Source of the DNA: Corbicula japonica | Taxonomy: Eukaryota; Mollusca; Bivalvia; Venerida; Cyrenidae | Length of the DNA: 64,000 nt | Reading direction: 5' to 3' | NCBI GenBank assembly: GCA_038501625.1 | Contig: JAZAYU010000037.1 | Location: forward strand, 248,001-312,000 | Shown: positions 35,001-45,600 of the stretch, piece by piece | Numbering within the stretch: position 1 is the first letter of the stretch | Layout of the letters: each line of letters begins with the position of its first letter | The notes under the pieces: generated by a model | Told to the model about the DNA's origin: nothing | Databases searched by the model: none | Seen by the model: only the letters and a program-made list of their open reading frames with translations | Position numbers and translations under genes: made by a program

Positions 35001-37093
35001 AAAATATTCACTGCTATTGTAAACGCTCGGCCACCTTGAATACTTATGAATGCCTAAACTTACCATTTCCCTTCCGTTCTAACATGTAATGGAGCTGCTG
35101 GTATCTGATTGTAGCTTATATGGGTCCCAAGGATACTACATTTGATGGTTATGAGCGAAGTTTCGGGGTGAACTATCTGGGACACTTCTACCTGACCTAC
35201 CTGCTGTCGGACAAGCTGAAGAGGAGCGCCCCGAGCAGAATCATCAACATGGTCTCCGATAGCTACACGTAAACCACTCGTTTGTTTTTATCCAGTCTTA
35301 ACTTGGATTTTATGCTATAATATAAATGCATGCTGTTAATGAAACAGCGTTTATGTTCCAGAAAACAACTAATATTTACAAACTTTAAAGAAACAGGCAA
35401 TTATGTATATATAAGCTGTCTGTTAAATAACTCTTTTCCTCTAATACAAAGTGTATTGAAACACTCCATTATAAAGTCTCATAATAAAAACAAAAATACG
35501 GTAATAGTACGGTTTTTACTCATTGTTTTAGTCATGTTTGCTAATTAATCTGGAAGTAAGCCAATACAATGGGTCATTGACAGTAATGGACATAATTTTT
35601 CTTGCTAAATACCGAATAGCGTTTCCAGCGAGTTTTACCAGTGCTGAAATAACTCGTTCTAAACTTATCATTCAAAATGCATCACGTGCTGTTATGTTGT
35701 TTCACGAGAATATGAGTACTTTTAAATGCATTCATCACAAATTATTTGATTTTTTAGAAACAAAAATAGAATTTGAGTAAAACGCAATAAAAAGGGATAT
35801 TGCATATATGATCTGGAAAAAGTATCTATCACAATCATTTGCCCCAGCTCAGATTTTTTGTTTTGATGGCTTATGTTTCTTGAAACATTATATAATTGTT
35901 TAGTATTACCTGATAATTTTGATAACTAATGATTTCAATTTTTTATTGAAGACATGGGATTGGGTCGATTTTTAAGAAACTTGGCTAACATTTAAATAAT
36001 ATTATGGCGTGCAACTTACTGTTGGTTATTCTTTCTGTCTTGGAAAAGATTTTTACAAAAATAATATAATTTGACAGGAAGTCGAAGTTAGATTTTGAAG
36101 ACCTAGCGTTCACAAACTATGACATCTACAAGGCGTATGGTAGATCTAAACTAGCGATGATGGTGTTTACCCTGGAACTTCACCGCCGGCTTTCTCCGGA
36201 CATCGTGCACTCGTTCGCTGTTCACCCAGGTAGTTTTTTAACTTTTATACACGGATTTTCCAAAGTAAGGCCCAAGATAATCATAATCGCAATATCTTTC
36301 CCGTAATTACAATTAATCTGTCACGGATATACTGTCCAAGTTATATCTACCGACGCAATTATTCTTAGATCATCATATACTTATAGAAATTAGAAACGCA
36401 TCTTCTTTAAACACGAAATATATTTAGTGTTAAAAGAAGTTGCGTTTCTTATTTCTTTAAGTTTACTTAGAATCTTAACTCTAAAGAAGTATAATTATCT
36501 CCAGAGAGATCGTTCATGTATAAACTGTAAATTATTGTAGCGTTCGTAAAACATCTAAAATAAAAGAACACGTAAGGTTGCATGCTCTTTTTAGTGGCTC
36601 CCTATACAACGTTTTTTTTTAAAGGGATACAACCTCTGCAGTAAAGATACTAAAATAACATATAGATTTACCTCCCTTGCATTAATAATAAAGTGCAAGT
36701 AAATTCTCTACAATTATCATATACTTTTTAGGAAAGGTCTGTACAGATCTGTTGAGGAACTGGCCAGGGATCACCGGAAACGTTCTTCGTGCCTTTGCCA
36801 GAGTATTTTTCAAGTCTCCAGAAGAAGGCTGCCAGACTGTTGTCTTCTGTGCCATTGCCGACAAACTCCGGGAACTGTCGGGAAAGGTTCTAGAGAACTG
36901 CAGTATATACAAGGTGAAAAGTAATGTCAGGGACAGAGATCTAGGGGAGAAGCTCTGGAACGTATCTTTGCACCTCTGTGGTTTCGACATACCGGAAACA
37001 ACTGCTGACGAGGTGACGAATGGAGAGAAACCAACGTCAGGCCAATCTCACGCGGAGAATGTTGGTCCGCAAGAACCAAAAAAGGAAAAGTAA
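22693..37093 (+). CDS. Retinol-dehydrogenase-type short-chain dehydrogenase, five exons
   Basis: Five exons join in phase into 410 codons. The protein is an NAD(P)H-dependent SDR of the RDH11-14 type, which in animals reduce or oxidise retinoids and other lipid aldehydes at membranes. Visible features: a proline-rich N-terminus (residues 9-45), one membrane helix (about 66-85), the cofactor motif TGANTGIG (107-114), a NNAA motif (186-189) where most relatives have NNAG, a catalytic Ser in MVSDS (236), and the active-site YGRSK (Tyr 260, Lys 264). The C-terminus ends in a charged EPKKEK tail. All four introns have GT/AG ends. The SDR assignment is secure; the substrate is not shown by the sequence. 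Confidence 0.9.
22991..23460 (+). repeat. 50-bp minisatellite seeded by exon 1/donor junction
   Basis: About nine copies of a 50-bp unit. Each unit starts GAAAACTGTTRTCATCACCG and continues GGTAAG with TTTTTGATAACCGTTTAGAGG. Copy 1 is the true exon end and donor. The block TGTTRTCATC recurs at 23001, 23051, 23101, 23151, 23201, 23251 and 23301, then degrades. Several units keep an intact CCGGTAAG donor. Confidence 0.9.
23461..30290. other. SDR intron 1, first part
   Basis: AT-rich intron DNA without recognised exons. It holds a G-rich run (24868-24912), a poly-C tract (25315-25328), and two related inverted segments near 27580 and 28050. No open frame here shows a known domain. Confidence 0.5.
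30291..31700 (+). repeat. Tandem duplication of about 700 bp
   Basis: Two direct copies (30291-30990 and 31004-31700). Paired blocks include AATAAACCCTTGGATCGAA (twice), TGGGTTAACAACTTTAAAG (twice) and AAATATATTATAGCTTAAAA (twice). The copies differ at many sites, so the duplication is old. It stops just before SDR exon 2 and does not include the exon. Confidence 0.8.
31786..32028 (+). CDS. SDR exon 2 (cofactor-binding)
   Basis: 243 nt, acceptor TTTCAG, starts GTGCAAACACAGG and completes the TGANTGIG loop. It ends with AACAATGCAG/GTAGGC. It contains the RxxLGCRD loop expected for NADP preference and the DLASL motif. Confidence 0.9.
32029..33389. other. SDR intron 2, first part
   Basis: Contains a 65-bp direct duplication near 32878-33004 (block TTGAGGACATTTTCTATGTG twice) and a T/G run near 32717-32738. 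No exon recognised. Confidence 0.5.
33390..34830 (+). pseudogene. Decayed Penelope-like element in SDR intron 2
   Basis: Plus-strand remnant: LFFLLDNIYF (near 33535), the motif-B region near 33585-33640, then CCGATACCCAGATTTACTTC, and the tail from about 34010 to 34480. A further tail piece in minus orientation follows (34500-34830). No intact frame. Confidence 0.7.
35115..35268 (+). CDS. SDR exon 3
   Basis: 154 nt, acceptor GATTGTAG, encodes AYMGPKDTTFDGYERSFGVN followed by NYLGHF and MVSDSYT. Donor ACAC/GTAAAC. The Ala at 189 (NNAA) comes from the split codon at this junction. Confidence 0.9.
35269..36077. other. SDR intron 3
   Basis: 809 bp, AT-rich. No exon or recognised repeat. Confidence 0.6.
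36078..36229 (+). CDS. SDR exon 4 (active site)
   Basis: 152 nt, acceptor TTTGACAG. It contains the catalytic YGRSK and ends HPG split at CCAG/GTAGTT. Confidence 0.9.
36230..36731. other. SDR intron 4
   Basis: 502 bp, AT-rich. Nothing recognised apart from splice signals. Confidence 0.6.
36732..37093 (+). CDS. SDR exon 5 and stop
   Basis: 362 nt from acceptor TTTTTAG to TAA. It encodes the substrate-side C-terminal region (VCTDLLRNW, SPEEGCQT) and a hydrophilic tail. SPEEGAQT-like blocks are typical of RDH11-14. Confidence 0.9.
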
Positions 37094-38165
37094 CAGGACA
37101 GCATTGTTCGACAATAACCATAGCAATATTAGTGGGTTGTTTTTTATTTTAGTAAATGCTGCACACATTCAATGTTTCAAAAACATGAATCCGAGCCTAT
37201 ATGGTGCATTAAACATCAAGCTACGATTTGTTATGCTTGAGTTTTATACATGTTGATGTTTTTTTAATAATGGAAGTTTTTCTAAGAAAAACTCATATTG
37301 TTAACTGTTTAGAATCTGAGCGTGTTCAGGCTTCTCGTGAAGGTTTATCATATAAGCTTTTTGAAAGAGATGTGTACATTTTGATTCAAGAAAGTGTTTC
37401 AATGTAGAACAAGATTGAAATGTACAAACTTGCTTCAATGAAATTATGACTTTTATTATTATTACTATCACTATTTCAAAGTGTCAGATTTCCTTTGGAC
37501 ATTTGATAATATTCAGTTCGTTTGATGTCGGTTGAAATCAAATTCATGTCATGTAAAGTGTGCAAAACTAAAACATAATACAATATTAAAGCACGAGCGA
37601 TAAACAATTCCTGTTTGAAGTTAAGTGGATTTTACTGTAATCGTTTAGGAAATTAATTTCTCTCCAAAGCTGCATTCATTTTCGAAAAAAGTGCCACATT
37701 CATGTCCGGAATAACCACATTAAGGAAAACCATTATAATTTTAGCATGAACAAACGAAAAAGGAACAACATAAATGCAGAATATATTTTGAACACAACTT
37801 AATTTGATGAGAAAATAGAAATAACCTGTTCATGAAATATTCTTTAAACCATTTTTAATCACATCAAACAAAAATTGAATATCGACAGTGCTTCACGATT
37901 GTTAGACATTTCATTAAATTAGTATGTTTGAATACATATGCATGTATTGCGTATCTTACTTGTATGCTATTTAGTAGATTAACAGAAATCAATTTAAATG
38001 TCAATATTTTATGCAATACTATTGCATTGTTACATAAAGGAGTGTTGGAAATATTTTGGAATTAAATAGACGTACACATTCGGTCATTTTTTAATACTCT
38101 TCAGAGAATAAGATTATTTGACACGTATGGTGTGTATTGTTGTGCCTTAAGTAGTTCAGGCTACG
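37094..38165. other. 3' flank of the dehydrogenase gene
   Basis: AT-rich. It probably includes the 3' UTR, but no polyadenylation site can be assigned with confidence. No gene seen. Confidence 0.4.
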
Positions 38166-38299
38166 AGGTTATAAAACTGAGCATGGAAACCAGTCTCAAA
38201 ACTCAAGCATCTGATTGGCTGAAATGGCGACCAGTCGCCATTTCAGCCAATCAGATCCTTGAGATTTGAGACTGGTTTCCATGCTCAGTTTTATAACCT
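38166..38299. mobile_element. Hairpin MITE, copy 2
   Basis: 134-bp near-perfect palindrome: AGGTTATAAAACTGAGCATG to its complement, with the central GAAATGGCGAC/GTCGCCATTTC. Same family as 15513-15676, shorter centre. Confidence 0.8.
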
Positions 38300-38967
38300 T
38301 CAGCCCAGGACGTCGCGTGTGATAATGTAAGCAAAGTATTTGCGTTTTATGATATGCAGTGTATTTTTAAGTCATAATCAATAGAATGTGCCTTGTTTTA
38401 AAATATTAATATGTTTTAATAAATGTAATCACTATCGAAAGTTTTTCTTTATATTTACGATTGAAAGATTATTATCTCAATATTAAAAGTTTGTGTTGTC
38501 TGTTTTTTGTGGGGTTTTACAGTCGCCATTGCACTTAAATCAATAAAAAACAGAAAATTATCAAACTTTAACGACAATGCAGTTCAAAAAAACTTAGCTA
38601 CATTGTAAATCTAGAAAAAATCCCTAAAATTCTATTTACATACACTCCAAATCCGAAACAACACAAACTCTCATTTAAAAGCCCAAATGAGAGATATGAT
38701 ACTGACACCAATAGTTTGTCCTTTTTTCTATCAAACACATACAATATGAAATAATTATCAAATCGTGTTTGACCTTGAATGTCCATATCGCGTTAATATG
38801 TGACAAAAAAATAAAAATGCTAATATCTCTTTCTCCAAAATTGAACGTTCGGTAAAAGAACCTCAAATATTGTTGTCAGCATTAAACAAATCATGCTGTT
38901 TGTGTGTGTTGATACGTTTTGTATTTGGATATAAATATAATGGTAGAGAATTTTCATCTATTTCAAT
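38300..38967. other. No gene recognised
   Basis: AT-rich intergenic DNA between the hairpin MITE and a family B fragment. Confidence 0.4.
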
Positions 38968-39240
38968 ATCACAGTAGCGTTGTTGCGGCTGTAAAAAGTT
39001 TCCCTGTGAATTCAATCCGTGTTCTTATCAATTACCTCCTTTGAAGATCGTTGAGTACGATACTTATGACCAGTTGATTTGGATATTGTTTAATCACCCC
39101 AAGGATATACTTCCTGCTTTTTAAATTTTGCCGTAGGCATTCTCAGAAATATGCAGGATTTAATATGAAAATACTGCATTTAAGGTTCCAATTTCACCGC
39201 CATGTGCACACCATCGTTTAGAATGGAACGAAAGTGTACA
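38968..39240 (-). repeat. Dispersed repeat family B, reverse copy
   Basis: Begins with the complement of the family B end (AATATCACAGTAGCGTTGTT) and includes CCCCAAGGATATACTTCCTG. The front part of the unit is missing. Confidence 0.7.
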
Positions 39241-39404
39241 TTATATTAATGTAAATATCCATTAAGTACTTGTGATTATGTTATATATTTTGAGCCTTTT
39301 AGTTACCCATGTCAGAAATGCTTTAAATATAAATATAGTTACCCTCCCTTAAGCTTGAATAATTTACAAAGATGGAAGAATGTTTTTCATAAATGTTAAC
39401 TTTT

Positions 39405-39715
39405 TTAAAGTGAAATGTGCATATCAGGAATCGCCAAACCCAGGATGTTAGCCTCCCCATGCAGCCAAACAAGTAGAGGAAAGAGAGCATCAATATCAAA
39501 TAAGACACCAAATACAAATAACGAAAAGAAAACCTTTGAGGTTACCGCATTGGAACTGTCAGTGACAAAACAGTTTGTCATCGGGGAATTAAACCAGGTG
39601 CTAGGGTATACCAACCTCACACTTAACCCAACAGGTTCTCATATGAACAAACAAGTACAATTTGTCTTGGTGAAATAACTCCAACACACCCATCAAGTCG
39701 ACAATATAGCATGAA
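39405..39715 (-). repeat. Penelope-like tail fragment
   Basis: Same orientation and landmarks as 33-300: CATATCAGGAATCGCC, AGCCTCCCCATGCAGCC, AACCAGGTGCTAGGGT, CAAACAAGTACAA. The RT part is absent. Confidence 0.7.
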
Positions 39716-39959
39716 AAAGATCAATTACATATACAAACCAGCTGAGGCTGATAAGCGCCAAATTATGACTATTAATACAAAATTTTAGAATTCATCCCAT
39801 TTTGCCAATGAGTTTTATATCCGCTTAGTTTCTTTTAAAAGGCTTTTCCAGTTAGTAGATACTTTCTCAATAGCATAAAGGCAAAATCGTTATGTGAATT
39901 ATTTTCAGGATTAAAATTTTCAGCAACGGTAGTTAAAATGTACGGATAATGCTTAATAT

Positions 39960-41255
39960 CATATCAATATCGAATATTGAATATTATTCATTCTCATGCT
40001 ACACGTTTGGTGAGTCTGACCAACATACTGTTTTTTGACATTTCTTGCATGTTAAAAGATGTTAAATCTTGCTTAATCCGATACTGTGTTGAAAAAATAG
40101 TACTTACACACTTGTTAGATTCAGTAATATTATTTCAATTTGAGCATCTTGATCGATTACATAAAAGAACTTGCCCAGTGTAATATTGCATGTTTGCATT
40201 TTAGAATAAACAAGGATATCTAGAAAGTTAGTAGGTCTTTTAAAAGCAACAACAGGTTTAATGTTGAAAATGTCCCGTACACTCCTGTAAGAGGAACATT
40301 TTAGTAGTCCCGAATATTGGTTTATTACTTTGCCGATATAGGGGGTAATGATGAATTATATGTGCACACAAATGGAATAATGTCCTGTTTCTCATTCATC
40401 GTCGAACGAAGCGCCTCCTGTTGTGTCAAACTTGATGCCTTAGAGATTGCATGATTCACTATATCATTTGGGTAGTTGCGGTCTTTAAAATGTTGACGAA
40501 TTCTATCACAGTCAGCAGTAAACATCTGGTTATCTAAGGTTAAAATCCGATAGCGCTTGGCCTGACTGTAGGGGATTCCAACCTTGAAAGAAGTTGGGTG
40601 ACAGGACGAGAATTTTATATACTGAAAACAGTTTGTTGATATTTCGAAAAGATTTGTTTTAAGCTTTTTCTTAGAAGTTTTAACAATTGATTCATCTAAA
40701 CAAATTGGCCTTTGGTGGAGAATACTGATGTGTAAATGTAATATTTGGATGGAAACTGTTTATTCTTTCAATCAACATTTCGAAAATCTGTTCGGCTGTG
40801 TATCCATATTAGAATAATATCAACCAGAAATCGTAACCACAGCATCGGCTTTTTATCACATGTGTCTAAAAAGTCTTTTTCAAATTTTCCCATAAACTAA
40901 GATGCATAACTTGGAGCCTTTTTAGTACCCATAGCTGTTTCTAAAATTTGTAAATAATTGTTTTCCTCAAACTAAAAATGGTTTTTAGTAAGCACAATTT
41001 AAATGAGATCTTGTATAATGGTTTTTATTTTGTTGTCTGATATCACATTTCTAGTTGTCAAGAATTCTGTACAAGCCGGTATTCCATCTTCATGGGAAAT
41101 ATTGTTGTATTGTGATGAGACATCGATTGTCACAAGCAGTCATCTGGTATTAAGGTTAGTTCATTTAGTTTGCATATAAAGTCAGTTGTATCCTTGACAT
41201 AAAAGGGAAGGTTTTCCATAAGTGGTTTCAAAACAGTGTAATATATGCAGAAATA
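39960..41255 (-). pseudogene. Decayed RT of a second Penelope-like family
   Basis: Minus-strand remnant distinct from the 1132-2358 family. In order: LVTIDVSSQYNNISHEDGI (motif A, near 41090-41140), ILETAMGTKKAPSYA (motif B, near 40900-40960), LWLRFLVDIILIW (motif C, near 40800-40840, normally RFIDD), then a C-terminal open piece at 40325-40525 reading DRNYPNDIVNHAISKAS. The catalytic Asp pair and the frame are broken. These motifs are those of canonical GIY-YIG-bearing Penelope-like RTs; the nuclease itself is not visible. Confidence 0.65.
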
Positions 41256-41312
41256 TTTTCAATTGAAGAAGCACACCCAGAGATAATAAAATGTTGAAGT
41301 TTTGACCGCTTT

Positions 41313-41414
41313 TTGATGATGATGATGATGATGATTATGATGATGATGAGTATTATTATTATTATAATAATAATTATTATTATTATTATGATGATGATGA
41401 TGATGATGATGATG

Positions 41415-41461
<47 letters not shown>
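41313..41461. repeat. Trinucleotide microsatellite
   Basis: Runs of GAT/ATG and ATT/TTA trinucleotides, about 150 bp. The blocks alternate: (GAT)n, (TTA)n, (ATG)n, then (ATT)n. It would read as runs of Met and Ile, or His and Asn, if translated, but there is no evidence that it is coding. Confidence 0.95.
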
Positions 41462-41850
41462 ATCGACAGAAACTCTTAGCAGTTACTTCCACATACAGAT
41501 ACGCTAACCACGGCCACCGGACATTCTACTATTTGTTTATTTTTTAAACTTTCAAATAACTTCAATTGACAACGTGTCACAAGCTTCAGTATTTATCTAA
41601 AAAAATAGCAGGTAAATAAAAATATATTCACATGAGACGTGAAACATGTCTATCTTTTTTTTTTTAATTGTCACATGATTTGTATCATCATCGCGTGGTT
41701 CGTTACGTCACTTATGATGGCAGGGATTTATGCCAATCAAATCGCTACGTGAAGGTTGGAGCAGTAGTCAAAGTTTGTATAACTTTCTTACGATGATTGC
41801 ACTGTTAGCAAGTGCGCTATTTCTGCTAATTCGTTTCTTGAACTCTTTTG
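41462..41850. other. No gene recognised
   Basis: Short intergenic stretch without ORFs or clear repeats. Confidence 0.4.
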
Positions 41851-41854
41851 GGGG

Positions 41855-41936
41855 TTTCCCGGTTAGCTCAATAGGTAGCTGACTTGGTACTGCATGGCTA
41901 GACACTGTCGCCTTACGGGTTCGCTCCCCAGTAGAG
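41855..41936 (+). ncRNA. tRNA-like sequence (possible SINE head)
   Basis: An A-box-like TTAGCTCAATAGGTAGC is followed about 55 bp later by a B box GGGTTCGCTCCCC. The spacing is long for a standard tRNA and a clean cloverleaf is not evident. Probably a tRNA-derived SINE fragment. Confidence 0.35.
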
Positions 41937-41989
41937 TAATATCATTAAAGATATCATACCAGGACTTGTCTGTTTCCTGACGAAACATT

Positions 41990-42287
41990 ATCACACTAAT
42001 TTTTACAGAATTCAAGCGAGTAATTTTCTATGACTTTTAAAAGTGTTGACAGTTTTACTTTGTTCCTTACATCGTGAATGTTATTACTAACAAAATCCCT
42101 CAATTTTTACTGTAAATATTGTCTTTTGTCATCTAATCGTACTATTTTTTTTACTTAATTCAAACCAGAAATTTTCTCTGACTTAATAATGTTTGGCGAT
42201 TTTACTCTGTTGCTTACATCTTGAATATTATTGTTGACAAAATCCCTCAATTTTTACTGTAAATGTTGTCTTATGTCATCGAATCAC
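41990..42287 (-). pseudogene. Two decayed tandem copies of the sulfotransferase last-exon tail
   Basis: Directly past the stop of the sulfotransferase gene there are two further copies of its final about 145 bp, same strand. Each shows the pattern GATGACAAAAGACAA, then CAATTAAGGGATTATGTCA-like sequence, then GTAAAAT, then GAAAATTACTCGCTT (or a variant). Both have lost the frame. They lie at about 42150-42287 and 41990-42140. Confidence 0.8.
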
Positions 42288-42288
42288 G

Positions 42289-42665
42289 CTATTTTTTTCT
42301 AAAATGAAGCGAGTAATTTTCTATGGCTTTTGATAGGCTTGACGATTTTACACTTCTGCTTACAACGTGAATATTTTCATTGACATAATCCCTTAATTGT
42401 TTAGTATAGAGGTTGTCTTTTGTCATCCAATCAGGCCTTTCCGATCTGTGGTATTTGTCCAGCTCCCTGTCTCCATTTAGACAAGCAATAGTTTTGGAAT
42501 TAACTGGATATTGCACAAACTCCAGAACTTTGGATATTTCCTTGGCTGTGCTTGCTGTAAGCTCTTCATAGATTAAAACATGTTTCGTGTAATTGAACTC
42601 CGTCAACCAAAATAGTAGATGTTCCTTCCACTTCACGCTCTGAGATCTCACGTGGCGTTTCCAAT
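42289..42665 (-). CDS. Sulfotransferase exon 3 and stop
   Basis: 377 nt, acceptor TTTTGACAATAG, starts with a split GAT codon then WKRHVRSQSVKWKEHLLF. It ends SLHFRKK and a TAG stop. Its tail is repeated twice downstream (41990-42287). Confidence 0.87.
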
Positions 42666-45600
42666 CTATTGTCAAAACATAAATACAATATTTGATTACA
42701 ATAAAATTGTCTAAGTATGTACAAATAACCATAGTAACTGTTTCACTGTGGCGCGTCACAGGATCATAAAGCTTCGGTAATATTTTTGACATTTTGTTTC
42801 TTAATATATTTGGTAAGAACATACACGTGTCTATTATTTTCTTATTTTACTACAACGTGTTTTTACACATTTTGACCTCAAAATGCATAATCAGCCAGAT
42901 TCCAATAATTGACTCAATTTTGATCAAGTAAAAACCAAAAAAATGGACATCTGCATTTGTGAGAAGGAAATACGTTTTTATTTAGGCAATAATGTATAGA
43001 CTTCAGAAAAAAAGTATGGATCACATCATTTAAACGATAAGCTCAAAACATAACAATTGCTTCTTTGTGTCAAATGTTCAGTTACGGAGGAAAACTGCAG
43101 GTGCCTATAACACATGGTTTATAATAAAAACTGTACTAATTACAGTATACACCTTCTAAACATGTTATTGTTGACAGGAAACATAGTATAATGGATTAAA
43201 CACACAATGTTTAACGAATATAAACAAACACGACTTCTATTTTATCAACTATCATGAGTACATGTATGTCAAGATTTACAGAAAATAACTTTATAACAAA
43301 TACAGAGATACATTACCAATTAAACAGAGACCAGTAACGTACTTACCTACCTATAATTGTACGTATATGTATTAATAAACAAACTAAAAATTCAAATTCA
43401 ATAAAACTTTTCAGAATTTAAAATGCTAAACAAACGAAAAACGTTATCCTACAGTTACGGAGGAAAAGTTACGGAGGAAAATGTATTAAGTAGGTGTATG
43501 TTGTTCATATTTTTCTAGATGTTAAAAGGTACATATCATCAGGTTATATGAAACAGACTGTTTGCAATCTGTCTTCAATCAAACAAACGCCAAATCAAGC
43601 ATTTCAAGTGAACTATGTTCATAAAAAAGAATGCAGACCACTGTACATCACTCTCTGTGCTAACAACAACACGGGTATTTTCATCGTGACTGGTACTGCA
43701 TTGTAATTCAACTGATTTCAAGGTTTATTAAATGTTGTGAGCTAAATATTTTTACTTATGTTTGTATAACTTTCATTTATAATGTAATTTTAATGTTTAA
43801 GCAATAGAGGCCAAGCTCAAGCAAAACCATGCACCAGTCAAAATAAAAAGTAACCTGCATATATATTTTATGCAGTACAATAATAGTATTTTTTGAATTT
43901 TGACAAACAATTTGGAGTACTAAGGTATCGGTTGCAAGGGAGGAACATTTGTTTTATAAAAACTAATGTGTGCAGCTTACATTTAGACACAAGTTATACG
44001 AGGATAAATTGATAATCGTGCATAATTTTCCTCCGTTACTTTTCTAGCTTCCTCCCTAACTTTCCTCCGTAACCCAAAATTACAAGGGTAAATTTTAATT
44101 ATCTTACCACTTCTGACCATATTACTTGACGGCTTCTGTGATAATAACGAGGCAGTCAGTTGATAACAACAATTTAATTAGCACTAGAAGCAATTATGAT
44201 ACTTTTGCTTACGGAAGAAAAAATTAAGGAGGAAATTTTTTTAACATTATTTGACAAATATTTGCAATAAATAATACTTATTTAGTGATGGTATGTATTA
44301 ATCAATTAATAATCATGTAATTGATGTAAACTGTTTGATCCAAGGAATTAACATAGATTAAAAGAAGTGAAATACACAGTTACGAGGAAAATTTTATTAT
44401 CGGACATCAAGAATTTCGTGTTAAGGCTATGACCAACAAAAATATAAAAAAGCGCAGGTATTTTAATTTTAAATACTTAAAATTTGATAATTCTATAAAA
44501 TATTTATGCCGTTATAACTGTTTTTATCTTATTTAATACCATCAGCAGTGAGGTTTAAAAATGGTTACGGTAGGAAAGTAGTTTTTTGGCGACACCCCTT
44601 AAAACCAGTGTCATTGTTTGAAATGGCATCCAATTGCAACAGAACTTTCTAATATCATATTTTCACGTGCCTTAAACATTAAAAACAGCAAATTTTTTAA
44701 TTGCCATTCATCATATTTCAACAATTTTACTGCAAAAATTGATGTTTTGCCTGGCGACATGCAAAAAAGCGATGTTACTAGACATTTAGAATGCTAAAAC
44801 TTAAAGGAAGTAACATAAATGGCTATCTCAGTGATGTTTGTTCTAAGCAAACATCAGATCTCTCACCAAAAATAGCAATATTTAATTTTACAGTTTTAAC
44901 CTTGAAGATTTGGTCGTCCAAAGGCTGGCGACATGTTTTTCTCAAAATTGAGTCAATTTTTTTAATCTTGCTGCATAGCGTTGAGCAAAGGACAATGCTT
45001 ACAATTAATTTCGCAGTAAAACATTATAAATAGTAACCATTTCTATACTAAAAATGTGTAAATGATCACCTATTTATTTGATGAAATCAGTACCTGTGTT
45101 ATGCAGTGATGATAACGTTTATCATGGTTATCAAAACAACATTTTGGGGGTGGGGGTGTCTCGGCTAGCTCAATCACGCCCGGTAAACATTCGCTCCACA
45201 ACCAAAAAGAGAACATAACAAAATGAGCGAAAGCCACTTCCGGGATTGAGCGAAAGCGCTGATTTGTTGACAAAAAAGTGAGTACGACCAACTTTTTTCT
45301 CTTTATAATACAGAAAGAAGAAATTTTTTAAAAATCGGGGAATTTAGTGCCGTGTAAGGATGACGATGCTTCACGGAAAACACGGTTAAATATTTCAAAC
45401 ATGTAAATTGTACCGGCTAGAACTTTTTCCCAGCAAACAATGATGCATGTTTCTTTACAAACTTTCATTTCGACTTAATTTTGTTCTTTGCTTGCTTTTA
45501 GAAATAATTTCTACGTTGCGTGTAAATCGAATATCTGTCTCTAGTGACTGCTGTACAGATTTCAGATGGTGTAACGTCTCTTTTAACGATTTACGCCCAT

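Noticed and set aside
41259..41507. Open frames with runs of His/Asn or Met/Ile
   Set aside because: They are translations of a trinucleotide microsatellite with no conserved flanking coding sequence.
41855..41936. Functional tRNA gene
   Set aside because: The box spacing is too long for most tRNAs and I cannot draw a clean acceptor stem, so it is reported only as tRNA-like.
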